A stretch of 64,000 bases of DNA from Chryseobacterium gotjawalense (lineage in GTDB: Bacteria > Bacteroidota > Bacteroidia > Flavobacteriales > Weeksellaceae). The number at the start of each line of letters is the position of its first letter. Positions within the stretch are counted from its first letter, which is position 1. Position numbers and translations under genes: made by a program. The stretch lies in assembly GCF_030012525.1 (NCBI RefSeq), contig NZ_CP124855.1:496001-560000 (forward strand), written 5' to 3'. Shown here in pieces: positions 51,046 to 64,000 of this stretch. The notes beneath the pieces are model-generated. The model was not told the origin of the DNA and made no database searches. It saw only the letters and a program-made list of their open reading frames with translations.

Positions 51046-51663
51046 ATGATTTCCAAAGAAGAACATATTTTATTACATGCCGAAAAACTCTTTGCTGAAA
51101 AGGGTTTTGAAGGAAGTTCTACCCGGGAGATTTCTAAAAAAGCGAAGGTAAATGTTTCGATGATTTCCTATTATTTCGGCTCCAAAGAAAAGCTTTTCGT
51201 AAAAATATTCGAAGTAAGGATGAACGAAAGTTTGGCATTCAGTAAAGATATTTTAGCCAACGACAATTTGAATGAGTGGGAAAAACTGGTCACTGTTATT
51301 AACCGTTATGCGGATCGTGTGAAAAATTTGAAAACTTTTTACCGTATTTTACAAAGAGAGCAGCTGAGCAATAAAAATCCTCATATCGCAGAATTTTTAA
51401 ATAAATCTAAAAAAGGATTTCTGGCTATTTACAGCGAACTCATCGAAAAAGGATTACAAAATAAAACCTTTACCAAAAGACCACGCATAGAATTTCTGCA
51501 TTCTACAGTTTCAGGAACCATTTTTACAGCACTCAATACGCTTCCAGTTTACAAGGAATTTTTTGAGGGTGATGAAAATTACGAAAATCAGTATTTCGAT
51601 GAAATTAAAATACATGTCCAAAATATATTAAAACACCTTTTAGGTTATGAAGAAAACATATAG
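51046..51663 (+). CDS. TetR/AcrR-family repressor of the efflux operon
   Basis: A 205-residue regulator. The N-terminal helix-turn-helix reads AEKLFAEKGFEGSSTREISK and VSMISYYFGSKEKLF. The C-terminal helical part forms the ligand pocket and dimer interface. It is first in an operon with TolC-, HlyD- and EmrB-type genes and overlaps tolC by 17 nt. A palindrome at 50982-50999 is its probable operator, so substrates of the pump should relieve repression. Confidence 0.93.
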   Translation: MISKEEHILLHAEKLFAEKGFEGSSTREISKKAKVNVSMISYYFGSKEKLFVKIFEVRMNESLAFSKDILANDNLNEWEKLVTVINRYADRVKNLKTFYRILQREQLSNKNPHIAEFLNKSKKGFLAIYSELIEKGLQNKTFTKRPRIEFLHSTVSGTIFTALNTLPVYKEFFEGDENYENQYFDEIKIHVQNILKHLLGYEENI

Positions 51664-52966
51664 TCCCCTGATTGCGATGGTTTTTTCGGCCATCGGAATC
51701 ACGGTTCATGCACAGGCAAAGAAAATGCTGACCCTTGATGAAGCGGTAAATCTGGGAATTCAGAATTCTAAAAATCTTAAAATCGATCAGGCAAAAATCG
51801 ATCAGGCGACCGCCAATTATCTTGAAGCTAAAAATAACAGACTGCCGAGTTTGAAAGTTTCCGCAAGTGCTCTGGCTTTAGCCAATGCCAATGTTGATCT
51901 CAAGGTTTTGCCGCCTTCTACAAATGGAGGAAGTACTACACCAAAAGCAAATTCTGCTTTCTATGGAAACGTTGCTGCTTCGTTACCGATTTATGCGGGC
52001 GGCCGAATTAAATATGGAATTCAGTCGGCAGAATATTTAGTAGAAGCTTCAAAACTCAGTACCGAGAACGACAAATTGGCGGTCGCTTATAATGTTTCGC
52101 AAGCTTACAATAATTTGTTTAAAGCCAGTCAGCAAATTAAAGTTCTGGAAGATAATCTTACGGCTTCTCAAAAAAGGGATGAGTCTTTTCAGAAATTAGA
52201 GGACAACGGAATCATCGCGCGAAACGATAAGTTGAAAGCGAATCTGCAGACTTCAGATATTGAACTTCAGCTTTTAGATGCGAACAATAACTTCAATATT
52301 GCCAACATCAATATGGATTTACTTTTAGGGTTACCTGACGCAACGGAAATCGAAATCGATCCTGATTACATTTCAGAACTCACTGAAAATCAACCGGTTT
52401 CATATTATTTAAACCAAGCCGTTTCTCAGCGGAAAGATGTACAGGCACTAGATTATCAAAGAAAAGCGGCAGAATTGGGAACAAAAGCAGCAAGAGCTGA
52501 AAGCTTACCCACCATCGCTTTAACCGGCGGATATATTGCTGCGGAAATCCCGAAAATCCTGACCATTACCAATGCGGCAAATATCGGGGTGGGAATTCAG
52601 TATAATATCGATAACCTCTGGAAAAAGAATTCTTCTTTAATGAAATCTGCGGCTACAGAAAAACAACTTTCTGCGACCAATGAATTACTAAATGATCAAA
52701 TTAAATTAGAAGTTAACAGAGATTACCAGAACTCGGAGTTTGCGAAAAAGAAAATCGCCGTTTACGAAAAAGCAGCGGCTCAGGCGAACGAAAATTACAG
52801 AGTCACCAAAAATAAATTCGATAACGGTTTAGCGACCATCACTGAACTTTTGGACGCTGATACGGCACAGATTTCTGCCAACGTAAATGTGGTCAATGCA
52901 AAAGCAGATGCCGCTTTAGCTTACCGAAAACTTTTGCAAACGACCGGAATTTTGACTTTACATTAA
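51647..52966 (+). CDS. TolC-family outer-membrane efflux protein
   Basis: A 439-residue protein with signal peptide ending VHAQA. It has the two-repeat outer-membrane-factor pattern: LTLDEAVNLGIQNSKNL near the start, long helices with QASQQI-type heptads, and a second VSQRKDVQALDYQRKAA unit. It provides the outer exit duct of the tripartite pump. Its start lies within the TetR gene, 17 nt before that stop, which couples their translation. Confidence 0.92.
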   Translation: MKKTYSPLIAMVFSAIGITVHAQAKKMLTLDEAVNLGIQNSKNLKIDQAKIDQATANYLEAKNNRLPSLKVSASALALANANVDLKVLPPSTNGGSTTPKANSAFYGNVAASLPIYAGGRIKYGIQSAEYLVEASKLSTENDKLAVAYNVSQAYNNLFKASQQIKVLEDNLTASQKRDESFQKLEDNGIIARNDKLKANLQTSDIELQLLDANNNFNIANINMDLLLGLPDATEIEIDPDYISELTENQPVSYYLNQAVSQRKDVQALDYQRKAAELGTKAARAESLPTIALTGGYIAAEIPKILTITNAANIGVGIQYNIDNLWKKNSSLMKSAATEKQLSATNELLNDQIKLEVNRDYQNSEFAKKKIAVYEKAAAQANENYRVTKNKFDNGLATITELLDADTAQISANVNVVNAKADAALAYRKLLQTTGILTLH

Positions 52967-53009
52967 TAAAATTTAGACCAAGAATTAAACTATAATATTT
53001 TTTTTAAAA

Positions 53010-54122
53010 ATGGAAGATAACAATACACAACCAGAATTTTTTCCCGAAATCAAAAAGAAAAAATCACTTACTTTTCCGATTATCTTAGCTATCGTTTTAA
53101 TTGTCGGTGGAGTCATTGGATACAGAGCTTATTCCTATGGTTTAGCTCATGAAGAGACCGATGATGCACAGATTGCATCGAATATGAGTCCGGTAATTTC
53201 TAAAATTTCGGGATATGTTTCCGAAGTAAAAGTGCGCGATAATCAGTTTGTGAAAAAAGGAGATACCCTTATTGTCATCGATGACCGTGACCAGAAAATG
53301 ACTCTTCAGCAAGCAGCAGCAGCATTGGGAACCGCAAGAAGCAATGTACAGACCGCAATTGCTTCTACACATGCAGCTTCTCAAAACATTAATTCTGCTA
53401 ATGCAGCAGTTGCCACAGCCAATGCACAGATTGAAGCCGCAAAAGTAAATGTCTGGAAAACCTCTCAGGATTTAAAAAGATATGCAAATCTGGTAAAAGA
53501 TCACACCATTACGCAACAGCAATATGAAACTGTTTTGGCAGCAAAACAATCTGCTGACCGGCAGTTACAGGTTTTAGTGGATCAAAAAAATCAGGTATTG
53601 CAACAACCTGGAATTGTAACCTCACAAACCGCAGCAAGTTCTGAGCAGATCGGTGTAGCAAATTCGATGGTTAAGCAACGGGAAGTGGATGTCGAAAATG
53701 CCAAACTCAATCTTTCTTACACTGTAATTCTTGCATCCGAAGATGGTTTTGTTTCAAAAGTTCCTATTCAAAAGGGGCAATTTGTACAGGCAGGCTCACA
53801 GCTATTCAGTCTGGTTCGAGATAACGATGTTTGGGTAATTGCTAATTTTAAAGAAACCCAGCTTTCAAAGATGGTGGAAGGACAAACGGTAGATATCGAA
53901 ATCGACGCTTTTCCTAAAGAAAAATTCGAGGGTAAAGTGACATCATTTTCTCCGGCGACAGGTTCTTCGTTTTCTATTCTTCCTCCGGATAATGCGAGTG
54001 GGAACTTTGTAAAAGTCGTTCAGAGACTTCCGGTAAGAATAGATTTTGTAAAATTGAAACCGGAAATCGCAAAAAAACTTCGTGCGGGAATGAATGTGAA
54101 AACAACCGTGAATTTAAAATAA
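53010..54122 (+). CDS. HlyD/EmrA-type membrane fusion protein
   Basis: A 370-residue adaptor with one N-terminal transmembrane helix (LTFPIILAIVLIVGGVIGY). Biotinyl-lipoyl-like halves (ISGYVSEVKVRDNQFVKKGD and ASEDGFVSKVPIQKGQFV) flank a long Ala/Gln-rich coiled-coil hairpin (about 95-215). A beta-barrel follows (VWVIANFKETQLSKMVEGQ). This is the EmrA layout, linking the MFS pump to the outer duct. It starts 43 nt after tolC. Confidence 0.92.
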   Translation: MEDNNTQPEFFPEIKKKKSLTFPIILAIVLIVGGVIGYRAYSYGLAHEETDDAQIASNMSPVISKISGYVSEVKVRDNQFVKKGDTLIVIDDRDQKMTLQQAAAALGTARSNVQTAIASTHAASQNINSANAAVATANAQIEAAKVNVWKTSQDLKRYANLVKDHTITQQQYETVLAAKQSADRQLQVLVDQKNQVLQQPGIVTSQTAASSEQIGVANSMVKQREVDVENAKLNLSYTVILASEDGFVSKVPIQKGQFVQAGSQLFSLVRDNDVWVIANFKETQLSKMVEGQTVDIEIDAFPKEKFEGKVTSFSPATGSSFSILPPDNASGNFVKVVQRLPVRIDFVKLKPEIAKKLRAGMNVKTTVNLK

Positions 54123-54195
54123 TATTGGATTAAAGATTGGGTATTTTATAGATCTCATTCCCAATCCATCCGATATCAAATATCCAGCAATAAAA

Positions 54196-55773
54196 ATGCA
54201 AGAGGATTTATTAGTCGAATACGGCGCAAGACGTGTCATCATAACCCTTACGGCCATTCTTTGTGCACTCCTGGAAATTGTAGATTCTACAATTGTGAAT
54301 GTGGCTTTGAATGACATGAAAGGCAATCTGGGAGCCACACTTTCTGAAGTTGGTTGGGTCATCACCGCGTACGCCATTGGGAATGTAATTATTGTTCCCA
54401 TGACGAGTTGGCTGTCCCAACAGTTCGGAAGACGGAATTATTTTGCCGCTTCAATCGTGATTTTTACCATATTTTCATTTCTCTGCGGAAACGCAACCAG
54501 CATTTGGGAATTGGTTTTCTTCAGATTAATGCAGGGAATCGGTGGTGGCGCATTACTGGTGACTTCGCAAACGATTATTACCGAATCTTACCCGCTTGCA
54601 AAAAGGAGTATGGCGCAGGCGATTTACGGTTTGGGAGTGATTATTGGGCCAACTTTAGGTCCACCTTTAGGAGGTTATATCGTAGATAATTTCAGCTGGC
54701 CTTATATTTTTTATATTAATATTCCCATTGGAATTGCAGCAACATTATTGACTTTGCAGTTTATCCGAAGTCCTAAATTTTCCGAAAAAAGAAAAGCGAA
54801 AGATGTCGACTGGCTGGGAATCGGCTTGCTTGCAGCATTTGTTGGCTCGCTGCAATACATTCTTGAAAAAGGACATGAAGATGACTGGTTTGACAGCAAA
54901 GTAATTATCGTTCTTACCGTAGTTGCGGTCATCGGATTTATTCTCTTCCTGTGGCGGGAACTTACCTTCAGATATCCTATTGTAGATTTAAGAGTTCTGA
55001 AAAACGGGAATTTAAGAATTGGTACCGTTATGTCATTTATCCTTGGATTCGGTTTATATGGATCCACCTTTATTGTGCCGCTTTATACCCAAAGTATTAT
55101 GGGCTGGACGGCGCTGGAATCCGGCGCACTAATGATACCTGCGGCCTTAACTACCGCCGTGATGATGCCAATTATCGGGAGATTACTCACCAGAGGCGTA
55201 AAACAGCAGATTCTGGTTTCGCTCGGATTGCTGCTTTTCTTTGTCTACAGTTTCTGGGGCTACAATATTATCACGCCGGATACCGGAAAATCTGATTTCT
55301 TCTGGATGCTGATCGTAAGAGGAGCCGGTCTTGGTTTACTGTTTATTCCGATTACCTCATTAGCTTTAAGTACTTTGAAAGGTCAGGAAATTGGTCAGGG
55401 AGCATCGTTCACCGGAATGATGCGTCAGTTGGGAGGTTCATTCGGAATTGCGGCGATTACTACTTTTATTTCTAATCAAACTTCGATTCACAAGGCAGCT
55501 TTATCAAGCCATTTAGATGCAAACAGTTTTGATGTACAACAGAGAATCGCCGGACTGAAAGCGATGTTTCAGGCCAAAGGATTCACACCCGATGTCGCCT
55601 TGCAGTCTGCCTATAAAATTTTGGATTTATCAGTATTGAAACAGGCAACAGTTCTTTCTTATATGGATGTTTTTCTCTACCTGGGCATCTTGTTTTTGAT
55701 CTGTATTCCGTTTGTTTTATTCGTAAAAGAACGAAAAGGAAAAGCAAATATTGATTTAGGAGATATTCATTAA
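54196..55773 (+). CDS. EmrB/QacA-family (DHA2) drug:H+ antiporter
   Basis: A 525-residue major facilitator with about 14 transmembrane helices. Helix 1 carries LEIVDSTIVNVAL with the conserved Asp. Motif A reads LSQQFGRRNYF, and motif C is GLGVIIGPTLGPPLGGYIV, the antiporter motif. It is the inner-membrane component of the pump. It follows hlyD by 73 nt. The operon ends in a 38-bp perfect palindrome. Confidence 0.94.
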   Translation: MQEDLLVEYGARRVIITLTAILCALLEIVDSTIVNVALNDMKGNLGATLSEVGWVITAYAIGNVIIVPMTSWLSQQFGRRNYFAASIVIFTIFSFLCGNATSIWELVFFRLMQGIGGGALLVTSQTIITESYPLAKRSMAQAIYGLGVIIGPTLGPPLGGYIVDNFSWPYIFYINIPIGIAATLLTLQFIRSPKFSEKRKAKDVDWLGIGLLAAFVGSLQYILEKGHEDDWFDSKVIIVLTVVAVIGFILFLWRELTFRYPIVDLRVLKNGNLRIGTVMSFILGFGLYGSTFIVPLYTQSIMGWTALESGALMIPAALTTAVMMPIIGRLLTRGVKQQILVSLGLLLFFVYSFWGYNIITPDTGKSDFFWMLIVRGAGLGLLFIPITSLALSTLKGQEIGQGASFTGMMRQLGGSFGIAAITTFISNQTSIHKAALSSHLDANSFDVQQRIAGLKAMFQAKGFTPDVALQSAYKILDLSVLKQATVLSYMDVFLYLGILFLICIPFVLFVKERKGKANIDLGDIH

Positions 55774-55787
55774 TAAAATAAAAATCA

Positions 55788-55825
55788 GGAAGTTCCCTTT
55801 ATTTTTAAAAATAAAGGGAACTTCC
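55788..55825. terminator. 38-bp perfect palindrome terminating the efflux operon
   Basis: GGAAGTTCCCTTTATTTTT and its exact complement meet without a spacer. It can act on both strands, for emrB and for the exonuclease gene. Confidence 0.75.
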
Positions 55826-56084
55826 AATCTAAACCGTATTGTTTTTACGCTTTATTAAAATATTACTTGAGCAGGTCCAGGAATTCCTGTTCATCCAGAA
55901 TCTCGATTGTTCCGATGTCCTGGGCTTTTTTCAGTTTACTTCCGGCCTTTTCGCCAACCACCAGATAATTCAGATTTTTAGAAACCGCGGAGATATTTTT
56001 GCCGCCGTGTTTTTCGACCATTTCTTCGGCTTGTTCGCGAGTGAAAAGGCAGAGTTTTCCGGTGAATAAGAAGGTTTTGTTATC

Positions 56085-59434
<3,350 letters not shown>

Positions 59435-59468
59435 AAAAAATTCTCATTTTTAATGAATGAGAATTTTC
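59435..59468 (-). terminator. Terminator of the E1 dehydrogenase gene
   Basis: Read on the minus strand, AAAATTCTCATT and AATGAGAATTTT pair around 7 nt, followed by T's. Confidence 0.75.
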
Positions 59469-59488
59469 TAAATATCTAAGATGTCCGA

Positions 59489-61561
59489 TTATTGCGAAAG
59501 CATTTCCCCAATTTTTTCCGCCACTTTATCAGCATTTGGAAGCATTTCTTTTTCTAAAATTAAATTAATAGGAACTGCTGGTAAATTCAAGGAACCCATC
59601 GCTTCAACCGGCGCGTCTAATTGTTGGAAACAGTTTTTAGAAATTCGGTGTGCAAAGGCTTCTGCGAAAGAATTATTGAGTTGTTCCTCAGTTAAAACCA
59701 GACATTTTCCATGCAGTTTTGTTCGCTCGAAAACCAGTTTTTCATCCAAAGGAATTAAAGTTCGCAAGTCGATAATTTCGACTTGCCCAGCAAAACTTTT
59801 TGCGGCTTCTTTTGCCCAATAAACGCCCATTCCGTAAGTGACGATGAGCATGGTTCTTCCTTTTTCTGTTTCGGTTTGATCTGCTTCTAACAGGATATTT
59901 CCTTTTCCGAAAGGCAAGATGTAATCTTCCGACGGTTCGATGGTTTTCGCCTCTTCGGTTCCCGGAACCTTGCTCCAGTACAAACCTTTATGCTCCAACA
60001 TTACGACAGGATTTGGATCATAGAACGCCGCCTTTAATAAACCTTTGAAATCGGCTGCATTGCTCGGATAAGCCACTTTAATTCCTTTAATATTGCATAA
60101 AATACTTTCCACGCTTCCGCTGTGATACGGTCCGCCACCGCCGTAAGCGCCGATCGGAACACGAATGATATTGCTCACCGGGAATTTTCCGTTGCTTAAA
60201 TAACACGATTTCGAAACTTCGGTAATCAACTGATTGATTCCGGGATAAATATAATCGGCGAACTGAACTTCCACAATCGGTTTCAAACCAACTGCGCTCA
60301 TTCCGACCGTAGAACCGATGATATAGGCTTCCTGAATCGGGGTATTAAAAACTCTTTTGTTCCCGAATTTTTTTCCTAAAGTCACCGTTTCCCGGAAAAC
60401 TCCACCAATTCTTTCACCAACATCCTGTCCGTAAAGCAACGCTTCGGGATGTTTCCACATGATTTCCTGAATGGCGTGAATGGCGGCATCGACCATCACA
60501 ATTTTCTCCTGACCTTGTGGTTCTCTTTCACCAACTTCTTCCGTAATCGGCGTAGGAGCGAATACGTGATTTTCTACGGTTTCAGCTTTTGGATCTTCTG
60601 CATCAATGGCTTTCTGGAATGCCTGTTCAACTTCTAACCGGGCTTTTTTTTCTATTTGTTTTAAAAAATCTTCATCGGTTCCTTCTTCCAATAACCGTTT
60701 TCTCAAAAGATTCCCCGGATCTTTAGCCCTATGTTTTGCTAAATCTTCTTCATCACGATAGAATTCTCTGCGAACTCCTGAAGTGTGATGTCCGATGAGC
60801 ACGGTACTTGCGCAGACCAACATCGGTTTTCTTTCAGTCCGAACAAAATCGACTGCTTTTTCCATAGCTGAAAAACTCGCCTCGAAATCAGTTCCGTCAA
60901 CTTTCATTCTATTTAAACCAACAAATCCGGCAGCGAAATCATATGCATCGGAAGTTCTGGCTTCTTCTTTGGTCACCGAAATTCCCCATTCATTATCCTG
61001 AACTAAAAATATAATCGGCAATTGATGAAGTGCGGCAAACTGAAAAGCTTCGGAAACTTCGCCTTCTGTAATAGAATTATCACCGAAACTGCAGACAACA
61101 ACCGGATTGTTTTCGTATTCCTTTAATTTAAATTCCTGAATATATTTGATTCCTTGTGCAACTCCTGTGGTAGGGATCGCCTGCATGCCGGTGGCGGAAC
61201 TTTGATGGATGATTTTCGGAAGGTTTTCTTCCCGACTTGATGGATGCGAATAATAAGAACGTCCGCCAGAAAATGGATCATCTGATTTCGCCAACAATTG
61301 CAACATCAATTGGTAAGGTTCAAAACCAATTCCTAAAAGTAGACTTTCGTCGCGATAATAGGGCGAAACCCAGTCTTCTTTGGTAAGTTGATAAGCAGTG
61401 GCAAGCTGAATGGCTTCGTGACCGCGGGAAGTAGAGTGCACGTATTTGCAGATATTTCTGTTTTCTTCGTAAACATCGGCAGTTGCTTTGGCAATCATCA
61501 TGTGCCGGAATGCTTTCAGTAAAATCTCTTGAGAAACTTTTTGTTTTGTATCAATTTCCAT
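59489..61561 (-). CDS. Fused alpha-beta thiamine-diphosphate dehydrogenase E1 (branched-chain 2-oxoacid type)
   Basis: A 690-residue E1 in which the usual alpha (about 1-340) and beta (about 365-690) subunits form one chain. The alpha part has STSRGHEAIQLA and the thiamine-diphosphate motif GDNSITEGEVSEAFQFAAL through to VQDNEWGIS. The beta part has LLYGQDVGERIGGVF, FNTPIQEAYIIG and VQFADYIYPGINQ. Such fused E1s act on branched-chain 2-oxoacids or related substrates; specificity is inferred. E2 and E3 are elsewhere. ATG 61561 lies 6 nt after a -7 box, so the longer frame to 61642 is rejected. Confidence 0.92.
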   Translation of the reverse strand: MEIDTKQKVSQEILLKAFRHMMIAKATADVYEENRNICKYVHSTSRGHEAIQLATAYQLTKEDWVSPYYRDESLLLGIGFEPYQLMLQLLAKSDDPFSGGRSYYSHPSSREENLPKIIHQSSATGMQAIPTTGVAQGIKYIQEFKLKEYENNPVVVCSFGDNSITEGEVSEAFQFAALHQLPIIFLVQDNEWGISVTKEEARTSDAYDFAAGFVGLNRMKVDGTDFEASFSAMEKAVDFVRTERKPMLVCASTVLIGHHTSGVRREFYRDEEDLAKHRAKDPGNLLRKRLLEEGTDEDFLKQIEKKARLEVEQAFQKAIDAEDPKAETVENHVFAPTPITEEVGEREPQGQEKIVMVDAAIHAIQEIMWKHPEALLYGQDVGERIGGVFRETVTLGKKFGNKRVFNTPIQEAYIIGSTVGMSAVGLKPIVEVQFADYIYPGINQLITEVSKSCYLSNGKFPVSNIIRVPIGAYGGGGPYHSGSVESILCNIKGIKVAYPSNAADFKGLLKAAFYDPNPVVMLEHKGLYWSKVPGTEEAKTIEPSEDYILPFGKGNILLEADQTETEKGRTMLIVTYGMGVYWAKEAAKSFAGQVEIIDLRTLIPLDEKLVFERTKLHGKCLVLTEEQLNNSFAEAFAHRISKNCFQQLDAPVEAMGSLNLPAVPINLILEKEMLPNADKVAEKIGEMLSQ

Positions 61562-61567
61562 AGTGAA

Positions 61568-61575
61568 CAAAGATA
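61568..61575 (-). promoter_or_regulatory. -7 box of the E1 gene with leaderless spacing
   Basis: TATCTTTG on the minus strand with 6 nt to ATG 61561. Confidence 0.5.
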
Positions 61576-61833
61576 AAAATTTTAATGGAAGGTGAAAAAT
61601 ATTAAATTTTAAAGCATCTCTTTGTACGGGCTTTATTTTCATTTAAATTAAAAATAATGTAAAATGAGCAGTTTATTTCAACTGTTTCTGTCAGATATTA
61701 CACTTATTATAAATGATCGTTTTTTATTCCATAAATGTCTAAGTTAAAAATAGAGAAATAAGTTCTATTTTCGAAAATAGCAACTTTTTTTTAAAGAAAT
61801 TTTAGCCTAATTTTACCAAAATTCTTCTTCTAC

Positions 61834-64000
61834 ATGTTTTTAATCTTCGATACTGAAACCACCGGTTTACCTAAAAATTTTAACGCTCCGATTACCGATT
61901 CCGACAACTGGCCGAGAATGGTACAGATTGCGTGGCAACTTCATGACAAAGAAGGTAATTTGCTTGAAAATCAGGATTATATCATTAAACCTGAAGGTTA
62001 TGATATTCCGTTCTCCTCTCAAAGAATTCACGGGATTTCTACAAAGATGGCGACTGAGGAAGGTCGTGATTTGAATGAAGTTTTACTGGAATTTAAAGAA
62101 GCTTTAAAGAAAGCAGAAGTCGTTATCGGACATAATATTATTTTCGATTATAATATTGTGGGTGCTGAGTTTTTCAGAAAAGAAATCGATAATAATTTAC
62201 AGGAAATTCCGTCCGCAGACACCATGAAGTTGGGAACTGATTATTGTCAGTTAGGTGGCGGAAAAAGTGGAAGATATAAATCGCCAAAACTTACAGAATT
62301 ATACGAAAAGCTGTACGATGAAAAATTTGATGAAGCGCACAATGCCGCAGCCGACGTAAATGCAACAGCGCAAGTGTTCTTTGAAATGATGCGGATTGGG
62401 ATCATTCCGGCTGAAACTTTGAAACTCGAAAGTTCAGAATTACAGCATTATATTAATAATAATCCGGTTGCCATCCGACCATTTCCGATTGTTATCAGAA
62501 GACAGGTTGCGGATTCGAAAAAGAAGAAAAAAACTACTTTTAATAATACGGATGAGATTGAAATCGGAAGTTATTTTAATTTCCACAATCACAGTATTTA
62601 TTCGTCACTTCAGGCGTCATCGCATATTCATGAATTGATAAAAAGAGCACTGGATAATAATTTCCCCGCTGTTGGTATCGTTGATTTAGGGAATATGATG
62701 GGCGCGTTTAAATTTATTTCTGAAGTTGAAAAAACCAATGGTAATATTAAAAAAACGTATCAGGACTATTTAGATAAAAAGCAAAAAGCGGAAGAAGATG
62801 GAACTGTATTTACTGATGCGGAACCTCGGAAAAATCCTTTAATTCCAATTGTTGGATGTGAGTTTTATCTTTCAGACCGTCCGGATCAGAAGCAGTTTAC
62901 CAAAGATGATCCCGACCGGCGAACGAATATGGTATTGTTGGCGAAAAACTTTAATGGTTATAAAAACCTGGCAAAACTCTCGAGTTTGGGTTATATCAAC
63001 GGTTTCTATTTTGGTGTTCCACGGATTTCTAAAAAGATGATTGCGGAATTGAAAGAAGATTTAATTGCGGTAACTGCCGGAACAATGGGAGATATTCCTA
63101 ATGCAATTTTAGAATTTGGTGAACAGAAAGGAGAGGAGATTTTTCAATGGTGGAAAAATACCTTTGGTGATGATTTTTATGTACAGCTTCAAAACCATGA
63201 AATTGAAGAAGAACATTATTTAAATGATGTTCTATTAACATTTGCGGAGAAATATGAAGTCAAAATTTTAGCTCAAAACGAAACCTTTTACACCGAAAAA
63301 TCAGAGGCACATATTCAGGATATTTTATACTGTATTAAAGATGGTGAAAAATTATCTTCGCCTGTTGGGAAAGGTTTTGGTAAGAGAAGAGGCTTGCCTT
63401 CTCATGAATTTTATATTAAACAAACAGAGGAAATCAAACAGAGTTTCCGGGAATTTCCAGATGCTTTCGAAGCTTATGATGAGTTGGTGGCCAAATTTGA
63501 ACCTTATACTTTAAAGCGCGACGTATTGCTTCCAGAATTTGATATTCCTGAAATATTTCTAAGTGACGAAGATAAGGTTGATGGCGGAAAAAGAGGAGAA
63601 AATGCTTATTTAAGACATTTAACCTATGAAGGTGCCGAAAAAAGATATGAAGAAATCACCGATGAAATAAGGGAAAGGCTGGATTTCGAATTAGAAGTTA
63701 TTGCGAAAACCGGTTATCCGGGATACTTTTTGATTGTACAGGATTTCTGTAATGAAGCCCGGAAAATGGGCGTTTGGGTTGGTCCGGGACGTGGTTCTGC
63801 TGCCGGTTCTGCGGTTGCATATTGCACCGGAATTACCAATGTGGATCCCATTAAATATGACTTGCTATTTGAGCGTTTTCTTAATCCTGAAAGGGTTTCG
63901 ATGCCCGATATCGATATCGATTTTGATGATGAAGGCCGTGATAAAATCATCAAATGGGTGGTTGAAAAATATGGTAAAAGTAATGTTGCCCAAATTATCA
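61834..64000 (+). CDS. dnaE: DNA polymerase III alpha subunit with N-terminal exonuclease (partial)
   Basis: The frame is open from ATG 61834 to the window end (722 codons seen). It begins with a DnaQ-like exonuclease (FLIFDTETTGLPKNF, VVIGHNIIFDYNIVG, DEAHNAAADVNA) of about 190 residues. The PHP domain follows, starting FNFHNHSIYSSLQASS. The polymerase core then begins with GYPGYFLIVQDFC and GPGRGSAAGSAVAY, and the catalytic aspartates MPDIDIDFDDEG are at the edge. Proofreading fused to the polymerase is the usual Bacteroidota form. The gene extends beyond the window. Confidence 0.95.
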   Translation, partial: MFLIFDTETTGLPKNFNAPITDSDNWPRMVQIAWQLHDKEGNLLENQDYIIKPEGYDIPFSSQRIHGISTKMATEEGRDLNEVLLEFKEALKKAEVVIGHNIIFDYNIVGAEFFRKEIDNNLQEIPSADTMKLGTDYCQLGGGKSGRYKSPKLTELYEKLYDEKFDEAHNAAADVNATAQVFFEMMRIGIIPAETLKLESSELQHYINNNPVAIRPFPIVIRRQVADSKKKKKTTFNNTDEIEIGSYFNFHNHSIYSSLQASSHIHELIKRALDNNFPAVGIVDLGNMMGAFKFISEVEKTNGNIKKTYQDYLDKKQKAEEDGTVFTDAEPRKNPLIPIVGCEFYLSDRPDQKQFTKDDPDRRTNMVLLAKNFNGYKNLAKLSSLGYINGFYFGVPRISKKMIAELKEDLIAVTAGTMGDIPNAILEFGEQKGEEIFQWWKNTFGDDFYVQLQNHEIEEEHYLNDVLLTFAEKYEVKILAQNETFYTEKSEAHIQDILYCIKDGEKLSSPVGKGFGKRRGLPSHEFYIKQTEEIKQSFREFPDAFEAYDELVAKFEPYTLKRDVLLPEFDIPEIFLSDEDKVDGGKRGENAYLRHLTYEGAEKRYEEITDEIRERLDFELEVIAKTGYPGYFLIVQDFCNEARKMGVWVGPGRGSAAGSAVAYCTGITNVDPIKYDLLFERFLNPERVSMPDIDIDFDDEGRDKIIKWVVEKYGKSNVAQII

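Overview
The window is one strand-mixed stretch of chromosome from a low-GC member of the Bacteroidota, most likely the Chryseobacterium/Kaistella group of Flavobacteriia. Three things suggest this: the promoters carry the Bacteroidota -7 box TAnnTTTG; several proteins are lineage-typical (DUF4294 protein, GldI-like FKBP lipoprotein, cyclophilin-FKBP lipoprotein, fused E1 dehydrogenase, DnaE with its own N-terminal exonuclease); and gene neighbourhoods such as lptC with an outer-membrane protein, or Nif3 with a coiled-coil ribbon protein, fit. No rRNA, tRNA, CRISPR array or intact transposase was found.

Layout. 0-12 kb: phosphosugar mutase, aminotransferase, a Xre/RES toxin-antitoxin pair running into kdsB, two exported proteins including a glutathione peroxidase, then a minus-strand ftsK - lolA - lptF/G-like cluster. 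11.5-17.7 kb: a thioesterase preceded by what reads as a cobalamin riboswitch, an acidic protein, hutU, a ParE-type toxin-antitoxin pair and fabH. 17.9-22.5 kb: a complete cyanophycin system, with isoaspartyl peptidase and cyanophycinase divergent from cyanophycin synthetase. 22.5-27.3 kb: an accessory stretch with short direct repeats, a mazEF pair bracketed by 25-nt direct repeats, a candidate restriction protein (EVE-like domain plus PD-(D/E)XK nuclease) and an unusual set of 11-bp-phased repeats.

27.3-50.6 kb is mostly core: dnaX broken by an A10 tract into a gamma-like and a tau-like part, DAHP synthase/chorismate mutase, rsgA, ndk, rpe, M42 peptidase, DUF4294, S1/P1 nuclease, NUDIX, mnmD, ilvE, two peptidyl-prolyl isomerase lipoproteins, a potassium channel with a zinc ribbon, Nif3, an aminotransferase, rsmG, a GNAT-nitrilase fusion, anmK, lptC, an outer-membrane protein and a clamp-loader delta' subunit. 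A 108-nt region at 39.5 kb has its own promoter, a long closing stem, a central bubble and a U-run, and is a candidate 6S-like RNA.

50.6-64 kb: a Cys-rich exported peptide; a TetR-TolC-HlyD-EmrB efflux operon with a clear operator over the -33 box; a chimeric ligA followed by a DnaQ-like exonuclease-BRCT gene; a fused E1 dehydrogenase; and the 5' two-thirds or so of dnaE. The ligA locus is the strongest anomaly. A block of about 1.7 kb, very AT-rich at both ends and sharply bounded (about 56,085-57,785), appears to have replaced the distal half of ligA, adding about 150 residues to the helix-hairpin-helix region and leaving the original ligA BRCT tail fused to the incoming exonuclease.
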